Shown here piece by piece: positions 1-14,002 of a stretch of DNA of 64,000 bases (the first letter of the stretch is position 1; every line of letters begins with the position of its first letter). The notes beneath the pieces were generated by a model that was not told the DNA's origin, did no database searches, and saw only the letters and a list, made by a program, of their open reading frames with translations. Location: the NCBI RefSeq assembly GCF_000826185.2, contig NZ_LN648873.1, positions 391,282 through 455,281 on the forward strand, written 5' to 3'. This DNA comes from Microbacterium gorillae (lineage in GTDB: Bacteria; Actinomycetota; Actinomycetes; Actinomycetales; Microbacteriaceae). A program made the position numbers and the translations under genes.

Positions 1-2
1 CA

Positions 3-713
3 TCGGTCGGCGGTAAGACCGGCGTGAACACGGCAGAGGGCAAGAACCTCGTCGGTGCCTTCTGGGCCCCCCACGCCGTGCTGGCCGACCTGGACCTGCT
101 CCGGACGCTCTCGCGCAACGAGGCGGTCGCCGGGTTCGCCGAGGTCGTCAAGGCCGGCTTCATCCGATACCCGGAGATCCTCGACATCGTGCGGGCGGAC
201 CCGGAGAAGGCCGTGGATCCCACCACCGCGGAGTTCCGTCGCTGCATCGAGCTCGCGATCCGGATGAAGGCCGACGTCGTGGGGGAGGACTTCCGCGAGG
301 CGGGACTGCGCGAGATCTTGAACTACGGCCACACGCTCGCGCACGCGATCGAACATGCCGAACGGTACGGCTGGCGCCACGGCGCGGCGGTCTCCGTCGG
401 CATGATGTACGCCGCCGAGCTGTCCCGCCTGGCCGGGCGACTCAGCGACGAGGCGGTGGATCTGCACCGGGAGGTGCTGACCCTGCTCGGGCTGCCGACG
501 CAGTACCGCGCCGGCGCGTGGCCGGGCCTGCTGGCCACGATGCAGCGCGACAAGAAGTCTCGCGGCGGCATGCTCCGTTTCATCGTGCTCGACGATATCG
601 CGCGTCCCACCGTGCTGCAGGCCCCGGACGAGTCCCTGCTGTTCGCGGCGTACCAGGAGATCGCCGAGGACCCGCGCAACGCGATCCGCGCCACCGGCGT
701 CAAGCTCGGCTGA
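3..713 (+). CDS. aroB: 3-dehydroquinate synthase, C-terminal part (5' end outside window)
   Basis: Converts DAHP to 3-dehydroquinate, the second step of the shikimate pathway, in the cytoplasm with NAD and a divalent metal. The frame is open from the left edge and begins with [10 protein letters not shown], a conserved AroB segment, so the true start lies upstream. About 236 residues are visible of a usual ~360. The metal-binding block [13 protein letters not shown] (around base 318) and the following [13 protein letters not shown] are intact, as is the C-terminal DKKSRGG region. aroQ, which acts on its product, lies 1.7 kb downstream, separated by two unrelated genes. The next gene converges on it. 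Family assignment is secure. Confidence 0.97.
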   Translation, partial: SVGGKTGVNTAEGKNLVGAFWAPHAVLADLDLLRTLSRNEAVAGFAEVVKAGFIRYPEILDIVRADPEKAVDPTTAEFRRCIELAIRMKADVVGEDFREAGLREILNYGHTLAHAIEHAERYGWRHGAAVSVGMMYAAELSRLAGRLSDEAVDLHREVLTLLGLPTQYRAGAWPGLLATMQRDKKSRGGMLRFIVLDDIARPTVLQAPDESLLFAAYQEIAEDPRNAIRATGVKLG

Positions 714-791
714 CGCGCGTCCGGCTCGGTACCCGCTGAGGTCGGGGAGTTCGCGTTCGCGCTCGGGTGAGCGGTTCGCCCGATTCGCGGC

Positions 792-1403
792 TCAGGGGAG
801 GAGCCCCGCAGCGGTGAACGCGCGTCCGAGGATCTCGCGCAGAACCGGCTCCTTCCGGGCGTTGTACTCCATGACGAGCTCGCCGGCGGCGGTCGACTCG
901 GTGGCGGCGGAGCGCTTCGCCTCCGCATAGAGCAGCCGGTCCGCCTCATCGCGGCGGAGATGATCGCGCAGCACGAGGTGCTTGTAGGTCTCCGGGCTGT
1001 CCGGACCGAACACATGCAGGTTGACGGCCGGATCGCTGCCGCGGAGCATCCGGTGTTCGTGCCACCAGGGCTCGCGGACTCGGAGCTCGAAGCCGGCGGC
1101 GTGCAACGCCGGCAACCAGTCGGCCTCGCGCTCCGGACGGGCCACCGTGAGATCGACATCGATCACCGGCTTGGCCGCAAGTCCGGGAACGGCCGTGGAC
1201 CCGACGTGATCCACACGCAGCACGCGGGCGCCGAGGACGTCCCGGATGCGCGCCGCGACCTGCCGATACTGCTCGGGCCAGGTCGGATCGGGTGCGACCA
1301 CGGTGACGGGTACTCCGCGCTCCGGGGCCACGACCCAGGGGGACAGGCCCGGCGGAGGCGTGTCCTCCAGGACGGCGATGATCTGTTCCGGAGTGGGCAT
1401 CAT
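792..1403 (-). CDS. GrpB family protein (nucleotidyltransferase fold)
   Basis: A 203-residue cytoplasmic protein of the GrpB/YqkA family (UPF0157), which has a nucleotidyltransferase-like fold. The hallmark DHVGSTAVPGLAAKPVIDVD lies near residues 64-83, followed by a conserved EPWWHEHRML-like segment and HLVLRDHLR. The exact reaction is not established for most members; some are linked to CoA or glutamate-related metabolism. The gene is monocistronic and convergent with aroB. The frame opens with two Met codons. A TACAGT box lies 6 nt before the second one (start at 1400), so a leaderless start there is as likely as 1403. No Shine-Dalgarno is visible. Confidence 0.88.
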   Translation of the reverse strand: MMPTPEQIIAVLEDTPPPGLSPWVVAPERGVPVTVVAPDPTWPEQYRQVAARIRDVLGARVLRVDHVGSTAVPGLAAKPVIDVDLTVARPEREADWLPALHAAGFELRVREPWWHEHRMLRGSDPAVNLHVFGPDSPETYKHLVLRDHLRRDEADRLLYAEAKRSAATESTAAGELVMEYNARKEPVLREILGRAFTAAGLLP

Positions 1404-1406
1404 GCC

Positions 1407-1412
1407 ACTGTA
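1407..1412 (-). promoter_or_regulatory. Putative leaderless -10 box of the GrpB-family gene
   Basis: TACAGT on the minus strand, 6 nt before the second ATG of the gene. This spacing puts the transcript start on or next to the start codon. No clear -35 hexamer is seen. Confidence 0.45.
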
Positions 1413-1458
1413 GCCGCGACTGCGGGGCCGGGGTATCGCGAGGGCGGGGGGATCGGCG

Positions 1459-1464
1459 TAGCGT
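1459..1464 (+). promoter_or_regulatory. Putative -10 box of the VOC-fold gene
   Basis: TAGCGT lies about 30 nt before the ATG, and a GGAGGG ribosome-binding site (about 1483-1488) lies between them. This would be a leadered transcript. The -35 is not recognisable. Confidence 0.35.
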
Positions 1465-1495
1465 CGCGAGCGGGCGATGGACGGAGGGACACGTC

Positions 1496-2365
1496 ATGCA
1501 GAAGATCATCCCGAGCATCTGGAGCGCCGGCGTCGCGGACGAGCAGGGCGCCTTCTACACCGCGGCCATTCCGCACACGGACTTCACGGTCACCGGTCGA
1601 TATCCGCAGGCCGGACTGCCGGAGGGCCAAGCCGCGCTCGCGGGCAGGACGCTGGCGGGGGATGTGGTGATCGACGGATACCGCATCGTGCTCATCAACG
1701 CGGGCGATGAGTATCGACCGACCCCGGCGACGTCGTTCGCACTGCGCTTCCGGACGCGGGATGCCGAGGAGGCGACGTGGGAGCGGCTCGGGGACGGCGG
1801 ACAGATCATGATGCCGCTGCACGAGTACCCGTTCAACGACTGGTACGGCTGGGTGCAGGATCGATACGGCGTCAGCTGGCAGCTGATGCTGGACGAGGAC
1901 GAGCCCGCGCATCCCCGAGTCACCCCGACGCTGGCGTTCAGCGGCCCGGTTCAGAACCGCGCGGCGGAGGCCATGATGTTCTACACCGGCGTTCTGCCGG
2001 ACTCGGCCGTCGGGTTCGCGGCGACGTATCCCGAGGCGCGCGGTCCCGCGCGCGCGGGAGATGTCATGTACGGCGAGTTCCTGCTGGCCGGCCAGCCCTT
2101 CGCCGCGATGGACTCCGGCAATGACCTCGTGCCGTCCTTCACGCCGGGATTCTCGCTCATGGTCGAGTGCTTCGATCAGGGTGAGATCGACCGATACTGG
2201 ACGGCGCTGTCGGCCGTGCCGGAAGCGGAGCAGTGCGGATGGCTGGTGGACAAGTACGGCCTCAGCTGGCAGATCGTTCCCGCGAACATGGACGCTCTGA
2301 TGCAGCGGCCGAACGCGTTCGAGCACATGTCGGCGATGACGAAGCTGATCATCGCCGACTTCTGA
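1496..2365 (+). CDS. Two-domain VOC superfamily (PhnB-like) protein
   Basis: A 289-residue cytoplasmic protein with two tandem PhnB/3-demethylubiquinone-methyltransferase-like vicinal oxygen chelate domains. The first (about 1-140) begins MQKIIPSIW and ends with WYGWVQDRYGVSWQLM. The second (about 150-289) repeats the plan and ends CGWLVDKYGLSWQIVP. The two GWxxDxYGxSWQ endings show an internal duplication. Members bind metal and small ligands, but substrates are usually unknown and none can be assigned here. A GGAGGG site precedes the ATG. Together with the GrpB gene it separates aroB from aroQ. Confidence 0.85.
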   Translation: MQKIIPSIWSAGVADEQGAFYTAAIPHTDFTVTGRYPQAGLPEGQAALAGRTLAGDVVIDGYRIVLINAGDEYRPTPATSFALRFRTRDAEEATWERLGDGGQIMMPLHEYPFNDWYGWVQDRYGVSWQLMLDEDEPAHPRVTPTLAFSGPVQNRAAEAMMFYTGVLPDSAVGFAATYPEARGPARAGDVMYGEFLLAGQPFAAMDSGNDLVPSFTPGFSLMVECFDQGEIDRYWTALSAVPEAEQCGWLVDKYGLSWQIVPANMDALMQRPNAFEHMSAMTKLIIADF

Positions 2366-2389
2366 GCGATCGCGCGAGCGCCCGGCTGG

Positions 2390-2395
2390 TAGCGT
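2390..2395 (+). promoter_or_regulatory. Putative leaderless -10 box of aroQ
   Basis: TAGCGT followed by 6 nt and the aroQ ATG at 2402. The geometry fits a leaderless mRNA, and no Shine-Dalgarno fits in the space. Confidence 0.5.
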
Positions 2396-2401
2396 CGCGG
2401 C

Positions 2402-2860
2402 ATGACCACCCCGCGCCGCCTGCTGCTCGTCAACGGTCCGAACCTGAACCTGCTCGGGACGCGACAGCCGGAGGTGTACGGCACGGACACGCTGTCGGAC
2501 GTCGTCGCGCTGGTGCGGGAGACGGCCCGGGCCCGGGGCTTCGAGGTGCGCGACGTGCAGTCCAACCACGAAGGCGAGCTGATCGACGCGATTCACGACG
2601 CTCGCGCGGACTGCGCCGGCATCGTGATCAACGCGGGCGGGCTCACGCACACATCCGTCTCCCTCCGGGACGCCCTGGCGAGTGTGGCTCTTCCGGTGGC
2701 GGAAGTGCACATCTCGGACATCAACGCCCGTGAGGAATTCCGGCGCTTCTCCTACATCCGCGATGTCGCGGCGGTGCACGTGATCGGGGAAGGCGTTCCG
2801 GGATACGCCGTTGCGACCGAACGCCTCATCGCCATGCTGAGCGGGCTCGCGGAGGGCTGA
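2402..2860 (+). CDS. aroQ: Type II 3-dehydroquinate dehydratase
   Basis: Dehydrates 3-dehydroquinate to 3-dehydroshikimate by the type II (anti-elimination) mechanism as a cytoplasmic dodecamer. The 152-residue length is typical. The N-terminal LLVNGPNLNLLGTRQPEVYG carries the conserved Asn and the catalytic Tyr on the flexible lid. QSNHEGELID, INAGGLTHTSVSLRDAL and EVHISDINAREEFRRFSY cover the remaining active-site segments, including the catalytic His of the EVHIS block. It works downstream of the aroB product. The start is the ATG 6 nt after a TAGCGT box. Confidence 0.97.
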   Translation: MTTPRRLLLVNGPNLNLLGTRQPEVYGTDTLSDVVALVRETARARGFEVRDVQSNHEGELIDAIHDARADCAGIVINAGGLTHTSVSLRDALASVALPVAEVHISDINAREEFRRFSYIRDVAAVHVIGEGVPGYAVATERLIAMLSGLAEG

Positions 2861-2922
2861 GTCGAGGGTCGGGCACCGGCCTGGCGAAACCGCACGAAGG
2901 GGCGCGAACGGACCCGGCCGGG

Positions 2923-2948
2923 TTGCTTTCGGGCTGATCCGATAGAAT
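2923..2948 (+). promoter_or_regulatory. Putative promoter of efp
   Basis: TTGCTT at 2923-2928 and TAGAAT at 2943-2948, about 51 nt before the efp ATG. The spacer is 14 nt, shorter than optimal, so the -35 assignment is uncertain. The -10 is the better part. Confidence 0.45.
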
Positions 2949-2999
2949 CGTGTGTCGGCCATCGTCGACCCACTCTCACACGAACGGAACTCTCACCCC

Positions 3000-3560
3000 A
3001 TGGCATCCACCGCGGACATCAAGAACGGCGTCGTCCTGAAGATCGACGGACAGCTGCTGAGCGTGGTGGAGTTCCAGCACGTCAAGCCGGGCAAGGGCGG
3101 CGCGTTCGTGCGCACCAAGCTCAAGAACGTCGTCTCGGGTAAGACCATCGACCGCACGTTCAACGCCGGTGCCAAGGTCGAGATCGAGAACGTCGACCGT
3201 CGTGACTTCCAGTACCTCTACAACGACGGCGACAACTTCGTCTTCATGGACGTCTCGGACTACGACCAGATCAACGTTCCGGCCGCCACCGTCGGTGACG
3301 CCGCGAACTTCATGCTGGAGAACCAGAACGTCACGATCGCGCTGAACAACGGCACCCCGCTGTACGTCGAGCTGCCCGCCTCGGTCATCCTCGAGATCAC
3401 GTACACCGAGCCCGGCCTGCAGGGCGACCGCTCGTCGGCCGGCACCAAGCCCGCCACCGTCGAGACCGGCTATGAGATCCAGGTTCCGCTGTTCCTCGAG
3501 ACCGGCACCAAGGTCAAGGTCGACACCCGCACGGGTGACTACCTCGGCCGCGAGAAGTAA
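3000..3560 (+). CDS. efp: Translation elongation factor P
   Basis: Relieves ribosome stalling at polyproline stretches by binding between the P and E sites. The protein is 186 residues with the usual three barrels: an N-terminal KOW-like domain, an OB domain and the C-terminal domain with the family signature ([17 protein letters not shown] near the end). The exposed loop is VKPGKGGAF with Lys32 at its tip, the residue that is modified in several phyla. The gene could be extended upstream in frame by 16 codons, but homologues start at [10 protein letters not shown], so the ATG at 3000 is chosen. nusB follows after 3 nt. Confidence 0.97.
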   Translation: MASTADIKNGVVLKIDGQLLSVVEFQHVKPGKGGAFVRTKLKNVVSGKTIDRTFNAGAKVEIENVDRRDFQYLYNDGDNFVFMDVSDYDQINVPAATVGDAANFMLENQNVTIALNNGTPLYVELPASVILEITYTEPGLQGDRSSAGTKPATVETGYEIQVPLFLETGTKVKVDTRTGDYLGREK

Positions 3561-3563
3561 GCC

Positions 3564-3974
3564 TTGAGCGCACGCACGAAGGCGCGCAAGCGCGCCCTCG
3601 ACATCCTCTTCTCGTCGGACGTCCGAGGCGACGACCTCGCCGTGACGCTGGCCGCCGAGGCCGCCCGCGCCGCGGGGGAGCCGGCCCGCGAGGCGTCCTG
3701 GCTCTACGCCCGCGAGATCGTGGACGGCATCATCGATCACGGCGACGAGATCGATGAGCAGATCGTCACGCACGCGCGCGACTGGAAGCTGGAGCGCATG
3801 CCCACGATCGACCGAGCGCTGCTGCGCATCGGCACGTGGGAGATCCTGCACAACGACGAGGTCCCCACGGCCGTCGCGATCGACGAGGCGGTGGAACTCG
3901 CCAAGGAGTTCTCCACGGACGACTCCGGCTCTTTCGTCCACGGTGTTCTGGCTCGCATCGCGCGCTCGAACTGA
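3564..3974 (+). CDS. nusB: Transcription antitermination factor NusB
   Basis: An RNA-binding protein that joins NusE/S10 at boxA in rRNA leaders and promotes antitermination. The all-helical 136-residue protein has the family pattern: an RKRALDILFSSD N-terminus, and the LERMPTIDRALLRIGTWEIL and PTAVAIDEAVELAKEFS segments near the C-terminus. It uses a TTG start 3 nt after the efp stop, so it is co-transcribed with efp. The order efp-nusB is common in actinobacteria. Confidence 0.96.
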   Translation: MSARTKARKRALDILFSSDVRGDDLAVTLAAEAARAAGEPAREASWLYAREIVDGIIDHGDEIDEQIVTHARDWKLERMPTIDRALLRIGTWEILHNDEVPTAVAIDEAVELAKEFSTDDSGSFVHGVLARIARSN

Positions 3975-3978
3975 CGTC

Positions 3979-4593
3979 ATGACCGAACGCCGCTCCCGAG
4001 GATACGGGGGCGGCGTTCGGCGTTTCGCCGTGCTCGCGGCGGTGGGGCTGATCACCGTGTTCGCCTGGGCGGAGTGGGAGTCCTGGCGCGCGTCCCGGAC
4101 GGGGTACGACGCCCCGGCGCCGCAGGGCGGGCGGCGAGTCGTGATCGTGCTCGGCTACGGCAATCGCGGCGAGCGTGCGAACTTCATCAACCGCTGGCGC
4201 GTGCACGCCGGTCTGCGCACCCTGGCCGGGGAGCGGGGCGAGCGGTTGCTGATCCTCAGCGGCGGTCCGGTGCACTCCGATCGTCCGGAAGCGCAGATCC
4301 TTGCCGCCGAGGCGCGTCGGCGCGGATACCGGGGTCCGATGCTCGTGGAGACCAACAGCCGCAGCACGGTGCAGAACATCGAGAACACGATCCCGTTACT
4401 GCGGACGGACGATCGCATCTCCATCGTGTCCGATCCGGTGCACGCCGTGCGGGCCCGCGCCCTGCTGCGCGCACGACGGCCCGACCTCGCCGCGCGGCTG
4501 GTGGTCGGACGCGAATATCGCTTCGGCGAACGTCCGGCGGAGAAGCTGGTCGGCGCCATTCGCTCGAAGGCGGCGGGTAGGCCGACCGGGTAG
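3979..4593 (+). CDS. YdcF/SanA (DUF218) family membrane-anchored protein
   Basis: A 204-residue protein with one N-terminal membrane segment (about residues 14-31) and a DUF218 domain outside the membrane. Family signatures are VVIVLGYG, LLILSGGPVHSDRPEAQIL, and VETNSRSTVQNIENT. DUF218 members such as SanA and ElyC are tied to envelope integrity, but their chemistry is unknown. The chosen start (MTERRSRG) lies 4 nt after the nusB stop; the frame is open further upstream, but that part overlaps nusB. It probably ends the efp-nusB unit. Confidence 0.85.
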   Translation: MTERRSRGYGGGVRRFAVLAAVGLITVFAWAEWESWRASRTGYDAPAPQGGRRVVIVLGYGNRGERANFINRWRVHAGLRTLAGERGERLLILSGGPVHSDRPEAQILAAEARRRGYRGPMLVETNSRSTVQNIENTIPLLRTDDRISIVSDPVHAVRARALLRARRPDLAARLVVGREYRFGERPAEKLVGAIRSKAAGRPTG

Positions 4594-4710
4594 GTCCGGT
4601 GTGTTGGGGTACCAATTGTGAATTCTTTCCAATAATCTCTTCCCACACCCGTCTTGTTGTGCGCTCTGGGGAGAGCGCCGCAAGGGCCGCCACCATCTTG
4701 GGGAAGATTC
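4594..4710 (+). promoter_or_regulatory. Intergenic region likely carrying the promoter of the giant surface protein
   Basis: 117 nt with an AT-richer patch (about 4610-4665), unlike the surrounding GC-rich DNA. This is the only plausible promoter site for the large gene downstream. No single -35/-10 pair stands out. GGGGAAG at about 4700-4706 is a ribosome-binding site for the GTG at 4711. Confidence 0.35.
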
Positions 4711-11682
<6,972 letters not shown>

Positions 11683-11683
11683 A

Positions 11684-11721
11684 CTGAGGCCCACCACTCC
11701 GATCGGGGTGGTGGGCCTCAG
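11684..11721 (+). terminator. Strong hairpin terminator, probably bidirectional
   Basis: A 17-bp stem (CTGAGGCCCACCACTCC paired with GGGGTGGTGGGCCTCAG, one G-T pair) and a 4-nt loop, just after the stop at 11682. The ICMT-like gene ends 117 nt away on the other strand, so it may serve both directions. There is no long T-tract, as is common in actinobacteria. Confidence 0.75.
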
Positions 11722-11837
11722 ATCGTTCCCTCGGCGTCTCGCCCAGCTCGCCACCGGCGGGGAGTCGACGGGTCCGATCCGCAGTTCTGCGCCGCCACGA
11801 AGGCGTGCGAGACGGTTCGGCCGGGTCTGGCGCTGGC

Positions 11838-12290
11838 TCAGACGGCCGGCAGCCCGATCCAGCGGGGCGTGCGCGAACGGTAGCGGCGGTAGGAGCGGCC
11901 GAAGCGGGAGTCCAGCGCGGCCTCTTCGGTCGGGATCTGGGTCCGGTCGATGACCGCGACGAAGCCGACGACGGGCACCAGCGCGAGGACGGAGCGGCGC
12001 ACGATCGCGACGGCGACGAGTGCGCCCGTGATCGCGAGGTACATCGGGTTCCGGGTCCACGCGTTCACGCCGGTGGTGACCAGATGCCGAGCACGGTCCG
12101 GATGCTCCGGGTCGATCGTGGTCCCGGCCCGACGGAAACCGCCGACCGCGACGAGACCGAATGCGCCGGACGCGATCAGGACCGGTGCGGCGAGGATCCG
12201 ACTCCCTCGGGTGGACCCGCGGCCGCGGGTGAGGAGCAGCTGCGAACCGGCGGCGATGGCCGCCCAGACCGGGGGAATGATGCGAACCAT
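11838..12290 (-). CDS. Isoprenylcysteine carboxyl methyltransferase-like membrane protein
   Basis: A 150-residue integral membrane protein with about four hydrophobic segments. The C-terminal half carries the ICMT/phospholipid methyltransferase pattern: LVTTGVNAWTRNPMYLA (SAM-binding R-N-P-x-Y), then IPTEEAALDSRFGRSYRRYRSRTPRWI (E-E, F-G-x-x-Y). Such proteins methylate lipids or small membrane substrates with SAM; the bacterial substrate here is unknown. It stands alone, convergent with the giant gene. TAGGGT lies 6 nt before the ATG, consistent with a leaderless mRNA. Confidence 0.85.
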   Translation of the reverse strand: MVRIIPPVWAAIAAGSQLLLTRGRGSTRGSRILAAPVLIASGAFGLVAVGGFRRAGTTIDPEHPDRARHLVTTGVNAWTRNPMYLAITGALVAVAIVRRSVLALVPVVGFVAVIDRTQIPTEEAALDSRFGRSYRRYRSRTPRWIGLPAV

Positions 12291-12296
12291 TCCCGC

Positions 12297-12302
12297 ACCC
12301 TA
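12297..12302 (-). promoter_or_regulatory. Putative leaderless -10 box of the ICMT-like gene
   Basis: TAGGGT on the minus strand with 6 nt to the ATG at 12290. No ribosome-binding site is present. Confidence 0.45.
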
Positions 12303-12350
12303 CGCCGCTTTCTCACGGCGGTGTTCAGGACCTCCTCACGGGCGACGCCG

Positions 12351-12356
12351 TAGACT
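12351..12356 (+). promoter_or_regulatory. Putative -10 box of the MBL-Rieske gene
   Basis: TAGACT about 30 nt before the ATG, with an AGGAGGA ribosome-binding site at about 12374-12380. The -35 is unclear. Confidence 0.4.
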
Positions 12357-12385
12357 CGTCAGGTTCGACACGCAGGAGGAGCAGC

Positions 12386-13981
12386 ATGCGGATCACGGGA
12401 CTCGGCCACGCCGGGATGTTCATCGAGACGGCCGGGGGCAACATCCTCGCGGACCCCTGGGTGAAGCCGGCGTTCTTCGGATCCTGGTTCCCGTTCCCGG
12501 ATAACCGCGGCCTCGATTGGGAGAAGTACGGCCGCGAGGCGGACTTCCTCTACGTCTCGCACCGCCACCGCGATCACTTCGATCCGTGGCTGCTCGAGAC
12601 GTACGTGTCCAAGGACATCGAGGTGCTGCTGCCGGACTACCCGACCGATGACCTCGAGCAGGACCTGCGCAAGCTCGGCTTCACCAACATCACCTACACG
12701 CAGGCCGGCGAGATCATCGAGCGCGGCCCCCTGCGGATCATGGTGACGCCCCTGCGTGCCCCCTCGGACGGCCCGATCGGCGACTCGTCGCTGTCCGTCG
12801 ATGACGGCACCGCCTCGATCCTGAACCAGAACGACTCGCATCCGCTGGACCTCGAGGCGCTGCTCTCGTTCGGCAAGGTGGACGCCTACTTCACGCAGTT
12901 CTCCGGAGCCATCTGGTGGCCGATGGTCTACGACCTCCCGTTGGAGGCGAAGCAGAACTTCGCCCACCTCAAGCGCGAGGCTCAGCACAAGCGCGCGATG
13001 TTCTACATCGAGAAGGTGGACGCGCCGCACGTGTTCCCGATGGCCGGTCCGCCGATGTTCCTGCGCGACGACCTCATCGACTCCAACGGCCTCGGCCGCA
13101 ATGAGTCGGTCGGCATCTTCACCGACCAGGTCGAATTCCTCGCGCGGATGAAGGAGGAGGCCCCGAAGTACGACGGCCACGTCTTCATCCCGGGCACCGT
13201 GATCGAGCTGCAGGGCTCGGACATCACCGTCGAGCAGACCTTCTACAGCCAGGACGAGATCGACCGCATGTTCGCGGACAAGTGGGGTTATCTCGAACAG
13301 CAGCGCGCCACCCGTCAACAGGAGATCGCCGACGAGGTCGCCTCGCGCGCCGAGGTCCTGGAGCCGGCCGAGATGATGGCGGCCCTGAAGGAGTGGTGGG
13401 AACCGCTGATGCGTCGCGCCCGCATCATGCGCAACGGCATCGGGGGCCCCGTCCGGTACACGATCGGCGACCTGGACATGGTGGTGGACTTCCCGAAGGC
13501 GAAGATCCGCGAGTACGCGGGGGAGGAGTGCGCCTTCTGGTTCCGCATTCCCGCCGACCTCGTCTCCACGAACATCCGTGATGGCGAGATCGACTGGTCC
13601 AACTCGATCTTCCTGTCGATGCAGTTCCAGACCGCGCGCATCGGCAAGTTCAACGAGTTCATCTACACCTTCATGAAGTGCCTCTCGCGCGACCGCATCG
13701 AGTACACCGAGAACTGGTACTCCGAGCAGTCCGACCAGACCGAGGACGCTGAGATCGGCGACTGGGTCGTCCAGCGCCGCTGCCCGCACCTGCGCGCGGA
13801 CCTCACGAAGACCGGCAAGATCGACGAGGACGGCGTGCTCACCTGCTCCCTGCACGACTGGAAGTGGGACCTCAACACCGGCAAGTGCATCACCACGACG
13901 GGGCACCCGATCCGCTCGCACCGGATCGGTGACGAGCTGACGCTGGCCGCGACGGCTCCGGCGAACCCCGCCGACGTCTGA
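12386..13981 (+). CDS. MBL-fold metallohydrolase with C-terminal Rieske [2Fe-2S] domain
   Basis: A 531-residue cytoplasmic protein. The N-terminal half is a UlaG/CMAH-like metallo-beta-lactamase fold: MRITGLGHAGMFIET, then the metal motif SHRHRDHF (about residues 54-61), a variant of HxHxDH. The C-terminal ~70 residues form a Rieske domain: RRCPHLRADL supplies C-x-H and CSLHDWKWDL supplies C-x-x-H, the four cluster ligands. CMP-Neu5Ac hydroxylase combines the same two folds in the opposite order, so an oxygenase-like role is possible, but the substrate is unknown. It has its own promoter and ribosome-binding site and converges on uvrA. No reductase gene is adjacent. Confidence 0.85.
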   Translation: MRITGLGHAGMFIETAGGNILADPWVKPAFFGSWFPFPDNRGLDWEKYGREADFLYVSHRHRDHFDPWLLETYVSKDIEVLLPDYPTDDLEQDLRKLGFTNITYTQAGEIIERGPLRIMVTPLRAPSDGPIGDSSLSVDDGTASILNQNDSHPLDLEALLSFGKVDAYFTQFSGAIWWPMVYDLPLEAKQNFAHLKREAQHKRAMFYIEKVDAPHVFPMAGPPMFLRDDLIDSNGLGRNESVGIFTDQVEFLARMKEEAPKYDGHVFIPGTVIELQGSDITVEQTFYSQDEIDRMFADKWGYLEQQRATRQQEIADEVASRAEVLEPAEMMAALKEWWEPLMRRARIMRNGIGGPVRYTIGDLDMVVDFPKAKIREYAGEECAFWFRIPADLVSTNIRDGEIDWSNSIFLSMQFQTARIGKFNEFIYTFMKCLSRDRIEYTENWYSEQSDQTEDAEIGDWVVQRRCPHLRADLTKTGKIDEDGVLTCSLHDWKWDLNTGKCITTTGHPIRSHRIGDELTLAATAPANPADV

Positions 13982-14002
13982 CCCGGCGCTCGGGCGACGG
14001 GG

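Noticed and set aside
765..783. Weak hairpin between aroB and the GrpB gene
   Set aside because: The stem is only ~7 bp with a G-T pair and no T-tract, not enough to call a terminator.
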